A DNA stretch of 64,000 nt from contig OX344752.2 in NCBI GenBank assembly GCA_947034885.2, positions 1,054,001-1,118,000 of the forward strand. The letters run 5' to 3'. Position numbers and translations under genes: made by a program. Below, piece by piece: positions 39,545-51,470 of the stretch. The notes under the pieces were generated by a model. It worked only from the letters and a program-made list of their open reading frames with translations, had not been told where the DNA came from and did no database searches. Positions within the stretch are counted from its first letter, which is position 1. Each line of letters starts with the position of its first letter. The DNA comes from Thuidium tamariscinum. Taxonomy: Eukaryota > Streptophyta > Bryopsida > Hypnales > Thuidiaceae.

Positions 39545-40013
39545 TGTATGTATAAAAAACCAATTTCAAATTTTTATACTTGAAAAAAGTGATATTTTTT
39601 TATTTGCCCAGATTGTCTAATTACGAAAAGAAGTAACATATTAGGCCATATCTTTTGACTCATATTTTCAAATATCATGAAACTTGATACACATGAAGAT
39701 GATTCCTCGTCCCCACCTTGTATTAAAATTTCAGCTTAAAATATACAAATTTTCAGTCACACGTACCTGGCTACCTGCCCAAAATTTCTATATGGCCAAA
39801 AAACACATGCTAGTCCTTTAGGGGTTAAACATGTCCAACATCAGGACTGAAAACAAAAAAATACGACCCAATCTTCCAATTAAAAACTTATGAGAATGAA
39901 AACAACACAGTCAATTGGTACAAGATGTGAATTAAATAGTATACATACATGAGTTTGTTGGGCAACAGTTCACCCATTTCAGAAAGCCAATGAAATGGGT
40001 ACACGCATCATGG
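37774..40013. other. Intergenic sequence between copia and the large transposon
   Basis: Holds a worn reading frame (38359-38603, listed separately), a (TATG)n microsatellite at about 39507-39552, and AT-rich sequence. No other gene recognised. Confidence 0.5.
38359..38603 (+). pseudogene. Decayed reading frame of unknown origin
   Basis: Reads like protein (QTYLSSNARKKHAAWKASH, then RRWVLQTVEEESSSAKPKN) across one internal TGA at 38463-38465 to a TAG at 38601. Composition is charged and low-complexity, as in transposon gag or linker regions. I do not recognise a family. It may be chance. Confidence 0.25.
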
Positions 40014-40017
40014 CTAT

Positions 40018-40051
40018 GGGTGAATTCACGAAACACTTGTACTATTTTTTG
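40018..40051 (+). repeat. Left terminal inverted repeat of the 13.7-kb transposon
   Basis: Starts GGGTGAATTCACGAAACACT; identical to the right end for 30 bases and then one mismatch in the next four. It includes the 10-bp palindrome GTGAATTCAC. Confidence 0.95.
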
Positions 40052-40886
40052 TCACACGATGTGTGCTGATCTGTTTTTTGGCCATAACTTTTGTGTTTTA
40101 AACCTAAATGGCTCAAAATTTATAGGAAAGGTACTGATGACTATCATACACTTTACATAATTTTTTCATAATTTTCAAAAATAGTTTGTTATTTAAATAG
40201 TACTATTGATTGAATGTCACAAATGCCAATTTGGAGGTTTTTAGTACTATTGAGTACCCATAGTGAAGTCATTGGAGCTAAAACTTTTCAAGCTTGTTTG
40301 CGTGAGCGATACACACCTTATTTGAAAAAAAAATCTTGGAGTGGATTGGGCATGATCCTAAAGTTCACTTCATTAACCAGTAATTTCCAGACATTCAAAA
40401 ATAAGAATTCAAATTTTTCTTCCATTTGAAGCTTCTTCAACTCGTTGACAAAAATGGCCATATTTTAAATAAATTTTTTAGATGCATTTAGTAATTTCTA
40501 AAAATGAAAAAGCAAAACTGTTTTTTTTCATGAATTATCGCAGTCTGTGGCCTAGCATAGTACTTCAAGGTAGTAGCAAGCATTGCGTAATACTTGGGGG
40601 GGGCCCACTGAAAATGAACTTTGCAAACGTGGACTATCCACGTCACGCACTTCATGAATATTGTTGTCAGTAATTCATTGCTGATTATTCGATCATCGGA
40701 TTAGTACCGCCGCCACTGACATCTTCTGATTACAATCTTAACTTAGGGCTCTCAGATTTCTTTCTTTGAACTTCTTCGTCGTTGTGAAGCATTGTTGCCT
40801 TGTTGGATTGGAATGTCATTGTTGTCAATCATGCACTACTGTGTTCAGATCACTTGCAATTTGTTGGGGAACATGACGAGTAAAGC

Positions 40887-43800
40887 ATGGATGCGGGAGG
40901 GATGCAAGGTCGTCCAGGTCCGAGGACTCGAGAACTCAACGCAGTTGCGGCGATTGAGGAGCAACGACGACAGTGGAGAGAACGACAGCGTCGGTGCCGT
41001 GCTGCACAGGAAGTTGCACGACAAGCGGTACGTGACACAATGGATGGAGGAAGCGGACAAGAAGACCTTCGATGGGGTACCACAAGACATCGCAGTAGTG
41101 TTTGGAGAAGGTCTCAAAGAATTGCAGATTCTTTGAGTCAGTTATTAGGAGGAATTACAAGTGCTGATGTCCGAGCTGTTGTTCTGGAGAAGGTCTTTAA
41201 GGATCACCACGTGCGTGCATTGCTTCCAGATTACTATCCAAGTCCTGGAGAAGCACGAGCACAACGAGATATATTGCAGAACATTCGAGCGGACTTGCGA
41301 GCATTGAAAGTTCCTCATTCTTCTGGTATGTTGGCTCGAAAACGTGCTATCTTAGAAGCAGCAGTTTCAGAATTAGACTCAGACATCTCAAACTTCCACA
41401 ATATCTTGGGTACACGGAAGGAAAATTTGGTGGCTGCAATAGAGCGGTTGCGCTCCGCTACAACGGTTACATCAAGCCGTTTTCAGGTTCCAGCTCGTAA
41501 GAAAAGGGAAGGCGGGATTTCAGAAGAAGTCAAGGCCGCTGTTCTTCTATGGTGGACTGTAGAAACAAGGGTGACTCCACGGCGACGTGATGTGCGACGA
41601 AAACGCCTGGGACGTAACCTTTATGACACCCATGCTGCACATTTACTTCTGGAAAGTCAGGTGCCTCCTTTGCTTCTAACTTCTTTTACTATTCCTTGTG
41701 CTAGTAGCTGTAGTTGTTTTTTTATGCATGTCAAATACGAGTGCATGTAGTCCATTCATCTTCCACTCCTTGTGTACTATAAGGACACGGTGCCTCAACA
41801 TGATACCTTCTACTTTCCGTACAAACTTGACATATTACATAGTATTCTCTAGTGACGCTCTGTCCCCTCCAGCTTTTTACAGTCCTTTTTCCAAGGATAG
41901 GAATTATGTTTTGGCATTTTCTTCTTCTTTCTGGTTTTAGGGTCCTCGTTTCCATATGCTTAGATACTCCTCAATAGCACATTCACTTTCCAAAATTCAG
42001 TTGAACAACAACCAGAGTTTATTTCATATATAAATGACAAACAGTTAGTCTTCCTATTGCTTCTACATCATAGTTCTTTCTTGACAATACTACGTAGTAC
42101 TAACTTTGCTAAGCTTTGGGTTTAGTTCACCTTGTATTTGTACAGCTCATCCTTGTCTATATATGTTGGTACTATGAAATCCATTTCATTGCTACAACTA
42201 ATATTAGAAGTGAGGTAGGGACTTACATACTTGTAGACTGTGCAGAGGAACAGAGGTCCTATGTAATGAGGATGTAGTAAAGGTACTTACTTGTATTTCT
42301 TTAATACTGTGCACGAGTTGGATACCCTTACATATTGTTTCCAGAATTTATGTACCTAGTTCATAGGACTAACTTCTTTTACAGCACTTTCTTTGTTCAT
42401 TGTATTAACTCAGAGTACGTAAAGAGTACTGTATGTGGAGTATGCTTTACTAAAGACTACATTGTCAATGACATGTGCTCTTTGCAAAAACTCCCTTGGT
42501 AAAGTATTATACTATTTGCATATCCATATCTGTCCTATGAGGACTTTTAAGTGCTCTTGAGTATTGCTAAGCTCTTGCAACATCTAGTGAATTAGAAATA
42601 GTCACTTGATTTTCATTGTAGTCCTAAATGAAGTACTGTATACACTACATGGTCCTGTACTTCATGAGTGCATGCACTTCTTTTCAAAAACGTTTTATAC
42701 ATTGCAGTCTTCTTCAGTATTATGCATTACTTTCATTTGTTTGCTGCAGTACTATAGTCTTTTAAATAGTATAGATAGTACTCTCTATAGTACTCTGTAG
42801 TATTACAGTGTACTAAATCAAAGAGGCTGCAATTTTATTTTTTTAAAGCTTCTAATATTGATAGGATTTACTGGTACTAAATTTTTGCAAAGGCAGCTAT
42901 ACTGTCGTTTTGTGGATGCCCATCCTCATTTTTCCATTCAGTATACAGCATTTTTCAAGCTCCGGCCTTTCTTTGTCATCAAGTGCAAGGAGCGCAATGT
43001 GTGCTGTTGTAGGTACCACATTCAAGTGCTATATCTTCTGGAGGCCCTGAATGTGTTTCGTGACCCCCATAGAGGTGCTCATGTCCTCTTTGTTTGCGAC
43101 TGCCAATGCATTGTTTGCGATGTTGACGGCACAGGAGTTTGCAGTATTGGAAATAGTCAATATGCAGGGGTGACAGCGTTGTGTGAAGCTTTGTTATATC
43201 CGAAGATTGAAGGAGAAGAATTCCACCGACGGAAATGTCTAATGGGGGATTGCAGTGCATGTGGTGTACGTTTTTTCAAAGTCTACCCTCGTGAACAGGT
43301 CACAGATGCAAGAAGGACTATTCAGTGGAAGCAATTCCAATATGAAATTGTTGGGACATCAAGTGATGGTCGGCCCAAAAAGCGCATCAAAGAGGTTCTT
43401 ATGACAACGTCCTTCTCAGAATTCCTTGATTTCTTTACACCAACTGTGGAACAATTCATTCGCCACAATTTCATAGCAAAGTGGCAAAGTGAGCAAGCCA
43501 AACTTCTACAGTCCTGTTTGCAAAGAGGGGCCATTCTTACACACATTGACTTCTCAGAGAATTATACATTTGAAGCACAAAATGAGATCCAATCGATGTA
43601 TTACCATTCCGATTAAGTATCTATTTTGGTCCAAGTCACTTATTGTGCAGATGTTAAGGACGATGCTGTCCAAGAGGTTGGGCATCTAAGAAGAGAGACC
43701 CACTTCTACATCTCTGATGACAAGACTCATGATACCTTCTTCGCCCAACATTGCCTCCTCTTGCATAATCGATGGATGCAATCACGAGGACTCTCTCCAG

Positions 43801-45352
43801 ATTTTCACTATGTTTTTAGTGATGGATGCGCTGGACAATTCAAAGGTGCTAAAGCCATGTACTTTGTTGCAAGGTATGTAGTTCCCTTCACTTGGCTAAT
43901 GCTCTGAATAAATTCTTGTTAGTAGTCTTCTGTAATTATCTATAGTCTTCAATGACATCATCATTACCATGCAGTTTTCATTTGTAGGCCTAAGTATTAT
44001 GTTTGGCTCATTTCTATTCGATAGTACTAATAGGTATTTTTCTAGAGTCCTCAGTACTATGAAGTTGTTGATAGTACTATGAAGTTGTCGACAATACTAC
44101 GCTGTCTTTGTCAGAAGACATCTTCAAGCATAACATTGTCGTCACTTTGGTACATTCTTTTTTCATTTCGAAAGAAGGTTCTATAAAGGATGCCACAGCC
44201 TTCTATGCCTACATGAGATCGAAAAAAGTCTTTGTAGTACAATGTCACTAACTCTTTCTTCTTAAATTTCTGTAGGTACCCATCACTAATTGGAGGATGT
44301 AAGATGCTATGGAACTATTACGGAACAGGGCATGGAAAAGGCGAATGGGATGGGGCTGGAGCAGTCATTAAGAGGGCTCTTCGGACTGAGCAGCTATTGA
44401 ACCCACATAGACGCCTCCAAAATGCAGCAGATTGCGTTCTTTTTTTAGATGCTACTATGGCTGGACAGGTTCCCACCCGTTCTGGTGGAATGAGGTTCTC
44501 TCTTTTCAAATTCCAGACTTGTTGCAATTGATATATTGAATACCATTTCTCTTTTTGCAAGTTCTATTGACAAGTTTGTATTTACAGGTGTTGTAATACT
44601 TAGCATTGCTTTGACCCTACAAATTCTGGGTGTGCAGATCATATCGATACTTTCATCACATAGGGATAAATGATGTAGATCATGCAATTGGTGCAACTTG
44701 TGATCCAATTCCAGGCTCATCGAAGTTCCATTCCATTTTTGGTCTTGATGAACGTGACCCACTAAAACTGCTGGTGCGTGGCTTATCTTGCTTTTGTGGC
44801 CCTTGCTTGGAGGAAGACTTCCTTCACTGTGAGAAGAAGGCATATGTGAAACACTGGACTGTCTTGAAGATCCAACCACGGAATGTGCAATTAGCCACTG
44901 CACACTTGATCGATGAAGAAGATGATGACAGTTGGGAGTATGAATATGACGGTGATTGTATGGCTGACTTAGTACAAGTGGGAGACAATTTTGCCATTGT
45001 AGCTACTCCAGACAATGATGAAGGAGTCCCCTTCTATATTTTACAATGCCAAATTCCGAAACACACTGTACAGGAACAGTTCGACTGTGTTTGGGGAAGC
45101 CATTTTGAAGCCGGTGATTCTGTCATTTGTGGTACTTACTACCAGAAATGGGGACACCAAGGTGCAAACAACTATGTCTACTTGCGGAATTCAAGGCCAG
45201 CATACGTGGATAGCAGTTCTATTCTAGCATGCAAATTCCAAATGATTCCTAGGCAATATAGGGTCAAAGGTGGAGATACTGTATATACCTTGTCTGAGGA
45301 GAGTGTGGATGTCATTAACACTGCTCTAGAAGAATTGCAAGCAGATCTATAG
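40887..45352 (+). CDS. Transposase-like protein with D-D-D/E motifs, four exons, one in-frame stop
   Basis: Exons 40887-41660, 42897-43873, 44276-44494, 44638-45352; all junctions are GT-AG with consistent phase and give 894 codons. An in-frame TAA lies just upstream of the ATG (40881). Seen: arginine-rich coiled N terminus; block VKAAVLLWWTVETRVTPRRR; cysteine clusters NVCCCRYH (~294) and KCLMGDCSACG (~370-381); HIDFSENYT (D476), VFSDGCAGQF (D567), GKGEWDGAG (E607/D609); then CFCGPCLEEDFLHC and an SH3/BAH-like tail (GDNFAIVATP). The D-91-D-40-E spacing suits an RNase H-fold transposase that cuts and joins the element's ends in the nucleus. Codon 498 is TAA (43614), one change from CAA, with coding sense on both sides. 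I cannot name the superfamily with certainty; Sola-like is my best guess. Confidence 0.8.
41661..42896 (+). other. Large first intron of the transposase gene, rich in GTACT motifs
   Basis: 1236 bp between donor GTGCCT and acceptor AGGCAG. It contains many AGTACT, AGTACTA and TACTGTA-type words, clustered at about 42740-42812. No coding frame continues through it. Confidence 0.65.
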
Positions 45353-45972
45353 TCTACCTAATGCATGATAAATGCTAACTTTGCACTTCTAAGAACTCTA
45401 CATTTGGTACATTCTACTTGTAATCACAGGAGCAACAAACTTTAACACAAATGCATGTATAGCAAAGTCAGTTTACACTTGTATGCAGCAGTTTTGATAA
45501 CAATATTTGTTTTGCATTTTTGATAACTGTGTTTAGCATTGTGTCATGCCTAAAGGAATGTGAAAGAATCAATAATATTATTGCCATAGTGTACAAAGGA
45601 ACTTTGGTGCAGCACATATGTTTTCGAATGAAAAGAAAGTAGACTTTGTTATATAAGTGTCTATGTTCTGTACATGCTCATAGGTATAGTAAACTACACC
45701 TAGCATTCACTACCATAATTTTCAATTCACTTGAACTATAGGTCTGCAATGAATATTGATTCTATACAGTATTGTTGGTCATGATTTAGTACAGGCTAAG
45801 TACTGTCAAGTATTACCTTTGTATTACGTAGGACATAAAAAGAATCCTACAATAATACAAAGGTAGTACTAGGCTTTACTTTGGTTACACTTCCAAGCGT
45901 GGTACACAGTACTACGTCTTATTAGCCAATGTATTGTGCTACTGACGCTGTGGCATTTCTCATGTTCATTCA
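45353..45972. other. Convergent intergenic spacer of the transposon genes
   Basis: About 620 bp between the transposase stop and the SET stop, so both 3' untranslated regions and terminators should lie here. GTACT-type motifs recur at 45770-45925. Confidence 0.6.
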
Positions 45973-48758
45973 CTATCCTCTACACAACAGGCTGCCACAA
46001 TTGCAAGAGAATGGCAGTGGAATTCCATTGACATTGGTGAAGATACATCCATAGTCCCATGTCAATTCTTCGCCCTCTTCAACTTCCCTACTTGCGAAAA
46101 ATGCTACCTGTAGTAGAAAAGCATTGATGAGTCGAAAATTGTCGTTTGTATAACATCAATATTACTAACTCATCAAAAGAGAACTTCCAAATCATAGAGG
46201 TGAAGACGGCAATACTTACATGGTAAAGTGTCGGGATGTTAGAGTGCTCTATCCAGACAGGGATGTCCATTAAATTAGCATCTCCACATCTGCAAATGTA
46301 GTAGGCACGGAGAGGTAGGAATGAGCACAATTCAAAGCAAATTCAATATAAAGGGCAGCATGTCAAACTGTTTTATAATGGAAAGATAAAAGGAAGAAGT
46401 ATCTATACTACTGGGTATCACACCTGTGATTCATCCACCTGGATACGTTCGTGAACTCAGAAGCATCAATAGAAAGTAGGTCTTCATCTTCTAAGGTCAT
46501 TTCACATTGCCAATGTGCATCAAGAGCTAGAGAATACTTTGAAGGCGTTCCACGTCGCAGCATCTCAGCATTACTAATGACTTCCCCTGCATATTCAAAT
46601 ACGAAGCATCCCCGTTGTAGTCTCTCCAAGGTTCGAATTCCCCAGCCTTTTGAGTTGTCAACATAGAAGACCTAGCAAACACCCTTATAAGATCTCCAAA
46701 TTTGAATTTCCAAACATCAAAAATTACTTCTGAAGACAGAATTTGATTAATTTTCTACGAATTGCTGGCATTTCAATTAGCATAGTATCCTACTATTACA
46801 AAATTAATCTATAAGGAGGGTTCATGCTTCAAATAATTGTACCTCTAATTTCTTCTGTACACCAGCTTGCACCACTCTATTGTTATAGGAGGATGCACAC
46901 CGACAATGTTTATAGCACTCGTGGATGTAGTGTCGTTGAACATGCCCGCCACATTTTCCATTAGAGAACTCAGAGCAGCAGCTGTGTCCAGCGCAGCGAA
47001 CTAACCCTCCATTGTGTAGAGTTTTGTGCTTCAGGAACTACAAAACCAATGTCAAAGTAATTAGAAACTAGCAACCCTAGTACACTAGAATCTTAGACAG
47101 CTTTATCCTTGCCAAGAATAATAGGAATACATATACACCATACTCTATATTGACAAGTAACCATAGCAAGAATTACTTAAGAGAGATAAAGTTAGAACTT
47201 CACCTCCGTTATATGCTGGGGATGTAAAGCACCATCCATTGTGTATGTTGTTTTTCTACTGTCACATAGAACAGAATTCTTTGTACTACTATCAGAGCCA
47301 TTCACTTCGGAAAAGCATAAGCAGAAAATGTCCATGGTGCGGGCATGAGCCAATGCTGTTGCTGTCACTGACTCATGCAACACCGGACTACATATATAAG
47401 TGTAGCATTCATCGAATGATGACAAAGCATTTGGCGAAGCTGGATTGGCCAATAGGATAGGAACATGCTCCAAACCCTTTGCCAAGTCCCAAGGTAATGA
47501 CTGTCGTTCACCCTGTTCATAACAATAAGTCATACAACTGGCACGAAGTGCAAAGAAAATCTGGTTAGTAGGAAATCAAAAGAAGCAATATATAATAGAA
47601 TTCATTGGATGCCAAAAACTTTACAAAAAATTTGGACCAGCATTGGATTGCCCCCCCTCTTCGCATGACATAGGGCATGAGGTCTATCAAAACGGGGCCC
47701 AAGTCTTTGGGCCCCTTCACCTCTCTGAAGCCCTACGTCTGTGACACACCTCCAAGCTAGTCAACCCCTTCCCCCTCCACGGCTGGACTACTTTCTGTTC
47801 CAGACGCATGTCTGGAAGAGAACTACTTCTTACCCACCTCCTTCTGACCCCGTGTCCCTGCATGACTACCCACTTTAGGTATGATTTCATGTACAGTCGC
47901 TGTGGCACCCGGTCATGGTCGCAATTGCCTCTTATTGCTTGGAGGGGCGTTATCATCCTTTGATGCAACAGAAGATGTATGTTTACCTACAAAAGCATAA
48001 CAAGAACCCACAACTTTCTAACCACATTAGGTTGAACTTGTGTTTTTTAGCCACATATATAGCAATGAGCAAGAACTAATGACCAACTATAAGTTCATTA
48101 CACTTCTAATGTACAATGCAATGTTTGACACCATTACAAATCATAGAAGTTGTTCTTCTATTGCGAAGGTCAATTGAGCATAAAGTACTCGTCTACTCTC
48201 TCATGCTAGAACAAGAGTTCAAAGTGGACATGTTTACATGTAATCCACATTAAAGACAAAGAAATTTTTATTGTAACTATAACAACAATTGAATGCTGGA
48301 AGCGGGTGCATGATATACCTGATGACAATCCCTTCGAAGGCCCTTCTGCAGGGTTTGATGTGCCTAACACTTGCTGAGAAGTAATTGTAGCCTTTGTTGC
48401 TAATGTCTTCTGTTTCCCTTCTACAGAGTCCTTTTCCCGCAAAACCTGGCCAATACCTTGAATTTCTAGGGGGGCAGTTATATCCCACAGATCTTCGTCA
48501 TTCTGCAATTTCTTATTTCAACAGTCCACAGTCCACATAGGTTGTAGTAGCGTTATTTTTTACATGCACAATACAAGAGAACAGACTTTGGTAATGACTT
48601 CTAGGATTTTCCTTGCACTATACAATTTACTTTCTTTGAACTCGCCAAAAATGACTGACTATAATGAAAACAGGTAGAATTATTAGACAAGAATGCTGTA
48701 AATCATACCCACTGTAGTTACATAGTAATAATTGGATGCGTGGATAAGGAAACAAACC
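45973..48758 (-). pseudogene. SET-domain histone lysine methyltransferase (SUVR/H3K9 type), transposon-borne, stops in its linker
   Basis: Exons on the minus strand: 48758 (end of the preceding RING exon), 48502-48319, 47986-47625, 47512-47204, 47037-46843, 46671-46424, 46289-46220, 46107-45973. The encoded order is pre-SET (DLAKGLEHVPILLANPAS; HECYKHCRC...NRVVQ), SET (GWGIRT; FEYAGEVISNAEM; NHRC; ELTWDYG) and post-SET (CNCGSLLCRG) ending at TAG 45973. These are the cofactor-binding and catalytic signatures of SUV39/SUVR-type enzymes, which methylate histone H3 lysine 9. Exon phases join it to the RING frame upstream, 1290 codons in all. That join has TAG at 48829 and four stops in exon 47986-47625 (47915, 47825, 47759, 47735). 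Either the copy is dead or that exon is mis-drawn and SET has its own start. The SET part itself is intact. Confidence 0.8.
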
Positions 48759-48826
48759 TGTGGTGGTCCAGAGTCTTCACGACCTTTGCAATTGGTTTCA
48801 GAGTCGGAGTTAGAAAAATGCAGTGC

Positions 48827-51470
48827 CTAGGCATGGATTACTTTCACAGATTCCTTAGTAGTATTATCGACTATTGTAGCTTGGGCATCATTCAATGGAT
48901 GCAAGTGCACTGTATCAGGTGCAGGGATTTCTAGCTCAAGTACTGAATCTACGACAGTAGATTTGGGGGTTAACAGGGGACATTCCATATCTACATGTTG
49001 ACCTAGTAATGGACTGCCGCTTGCACCAGAGTGCTCTATGCTTGCAGCAATGGTAGAACCTCGTGAACCAAAAGGATTAGAAGTCTCGTCAACAGCAACC
49101 CTAGAAGGCATAGGAGTGACAAGCTGAAGTGCCTCAACTGGCATTGTCACATGCAACTGCGGAATAAAAAGTTGTTCATTCATACTCTTTGATAAGGTGC
49201 TGTCCGAAGCAGATGCACTAGGTGCCCCTATGTCTGAGGAGGCCAGACCTATACAATTATCAAGAGAGAAAAGTCAGTGCTATATAAAGAAATAAAGCTG
49301 ATGTTGCAAGCAAATGCACTGCCCACTTACGAAAACAAAGAAAATAGTTGGCAACAGGCTGACAGTGACTTACCAATGACAGAAACTGTCTTCAGCGAAG
49401 CAACAGGCAGGCACGTTGTCATCGAAGTCTGCACAATAGTAGTGGTGTTCTCTGCATCAAGTGCACTTCCTCCATGGCTGTCTATGCCATTTGCAAAGCC
49501 CCAACTTCTAGACCACAAGGGATGCACCGGTCCACAATTATGGACAGCACAAGCAGAATTCACTCTAAACCACTGTGCTGCACACCATGGGTGGTATACA
49601 TGTTGACAACTACAAAATAGGAAATCTCCGTTAGAGAAACCTTCCAAGCATATAGAGCATTGAAGAGCATTCAAAGTGATGGTAGATTCCATTTGTGGAG
49701 CTTTTTCCTCCAAGTGATGCAGTTGTGGAAGAGGACGGAGTACTGGTCCTTCACCGCCGGAGCTCAATTCATTGAGATGTTGTTGCAGACCTTCCTGACG
49801 AGCCACACAACGTTTCACTTTTTCTGTGAGCTCTTGAAAAGTACTCCGCTGTTGGGCTTCTATGTGGGCAAATTCATTCAACTTCTTCAGGTGGCCATCA
49901 AGTACTCGTTGAAGCAATTCCGATGCACCCTCCTCTTCCATTTCAGTCATAGTTTCACGTAGTTGTTGAATTCCCAGAAGTCGACCTCTATGCTCGTCAG
50001 ATGCAGCATCAGCCTTTTTCTTCACCTCTTCAGCGTTGACTTGCAACTTCTGTAGCTCAACGTGTACAAGGTCCAAGAGAATTTGAAGAGCATCCTTCCT
50101 GTAGAAAACAATACTTAGTGAATGAATTCGGAAGCATTTAGTAAAAAAAATTCAAAGCTGGAGGTCTCGTACCTAGTATTATTCAAGTGGACAGTGACTC
50201 CTACATGTATTACATTAGAATATGATGAATAGGGCGGTTTTCCTAAGTAAATGATGGAACTCTGTAATGAAGAGACAAAAAAAATTAAAAAAGGACCTCT
50301 AATGTCTGCTTTTTCTTTGTTGCAAGTAGAACTGAATGGCAATCATATATAGAAAATTGAGGCATTGGGGAAGAGATTATACCTAGCGGCCACCGCAGTT
50401 GCACTAAGACTGGATGGACATAGAGGCAACGCGATCGACTTGCCATCAACAGCGCCGCTACTGTTGTCATTGACGTTTTGAAATAGTTGTACTACCGGCT
50501 GCTTTGTATCTTCAACATCCAAGTACTTCGTGAATCCCTCTGCTGTCGCAACCTCAGTGAATGGTTTCTGCACCAGATCAGCAAGCCGATGAAGCCACAT
50601 TCTAGCACGCCTCGCGTAAGACCTTCGCTGATCAAGGTTTGTTTCCGCTGCAAAGCCAGCCCAATTAATTTTCACACCTTTTGTTTCCAAAGTCCACCCC
50701 ATAGCTAGTTCCTTGCCAATATGAGTATTGCAGTGGGGCTTCTGATAGCATAGGCAGTACAGTGACTCCACCTCTTTACGTAGAGCTGGAGTGAGCTTCT
50801 CTGTAAGGAGGAAGCCATTGCGTCCCTTCTCTTCACCAAACAGTGCTTCTACATCAACTAAGGGAACATCCTTTTCCAAGCGCAGCCGGTGCAGGTTGAC
50901 TCCATCTCGTCCCAAGTTGCAAGCAGTGGCAAAAATATCTTCAGACATTGCAGTTGGAGGCCGCTTCAATGGCTGAGAAAGGAAATGTAGTTGCTTGCGG
51001 CATTCCTCCTCTGAGTAGGTTCGGGAAGATGCAGTACTTTTCTTCAGCTTTGATGGAGTGGTGATGCAGACCTCATCAGCACTGTCATTGTCTGTATGGT
51101 TGTTGCTCTTAGATTGTGCAACATCGGATTGAGACAGAGGTGGCTTCTGTAGCTTTTTGGCGCTTGACCCTACCTTTCTTCTTCCAGGACTACTTGACAT
51201 AAACAATGATGCTGCTGTAGTTTTACTGGCTTTTCGCTTCTTTTGCATGGCACCATCTCCAGGATTGGGTACAGAGTCCTTTCCACCTTTCTGTAGAGTA
51301 CATTGCGCTTCATGCTGCATTGCCCTTCTCTTGCCTTTCTTCTCATAGGTTCTCGTTGGCATGTCTATGTCCTTGTCATCTCCCTCACTAGGCATATCTG
51401 ACGAAGGAGTTTCCTGAACTGAAGGAGGCTTCGGTCGGCTTTCTTTTAGCGATGTCTTCATCCTTGCCAT
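48827..51470 (-). CDS. RING-like finger and coiled-coil protein, transposon-borne; probably N-terminal part of a RING-SET protein
   Basis: Starts at ATG 51470. Exons 51470-50383, 50331-50297, 50200-50173, 50098-49374 and 49248-48758, with a TAG at 48829-48827 (codon 766). Seen: a basic, serine-rich, nuclear-looking N terminus (KKGKRRAMQ, KKRKASK); a region with CLCYQKPHCNTH (~codon 240); a coiled coil at ~392-500; then a finger CSICLEGF-...-CSCQHVYHPWC at ~531-556, spaced like a C3H2C RING, followed by CAVHNC. RING fingers usually recruit ubiquitin-conjugating enzymes; the substrate is unknown. The frame continues past the TAG (ALHFSNSDSETNCKG...) to a donor at 48757, so the TAG may be a mutation of CAG and the product may once have been fused to SET. 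Confidence 0.7.

Noticed and set aside
39507-39552. (TATG)n run
   Set aside because: Ordinary microsatellite.
40014-40027. Large element considered as hAT, Mutator, CACTA or Harbinger
   Set aside because: Target duplication is 4 bp (not 8, 9 or 3), ends do not start CACTA, and the transposase lacks the hallmark motifs of those groups.
44445-44903. 152-codon minus-strand frame
   Set aside because: Antisense to transposase exons 3 and 4 and their intron; no domain seen.
48234-48488. Alternative minus-strand frame overlapping SET-gene exon 6
   Set aside because: The other frame (QNDEDLWDITAPLEIQ...) is the one that keeps phase with both neighbouring exons.
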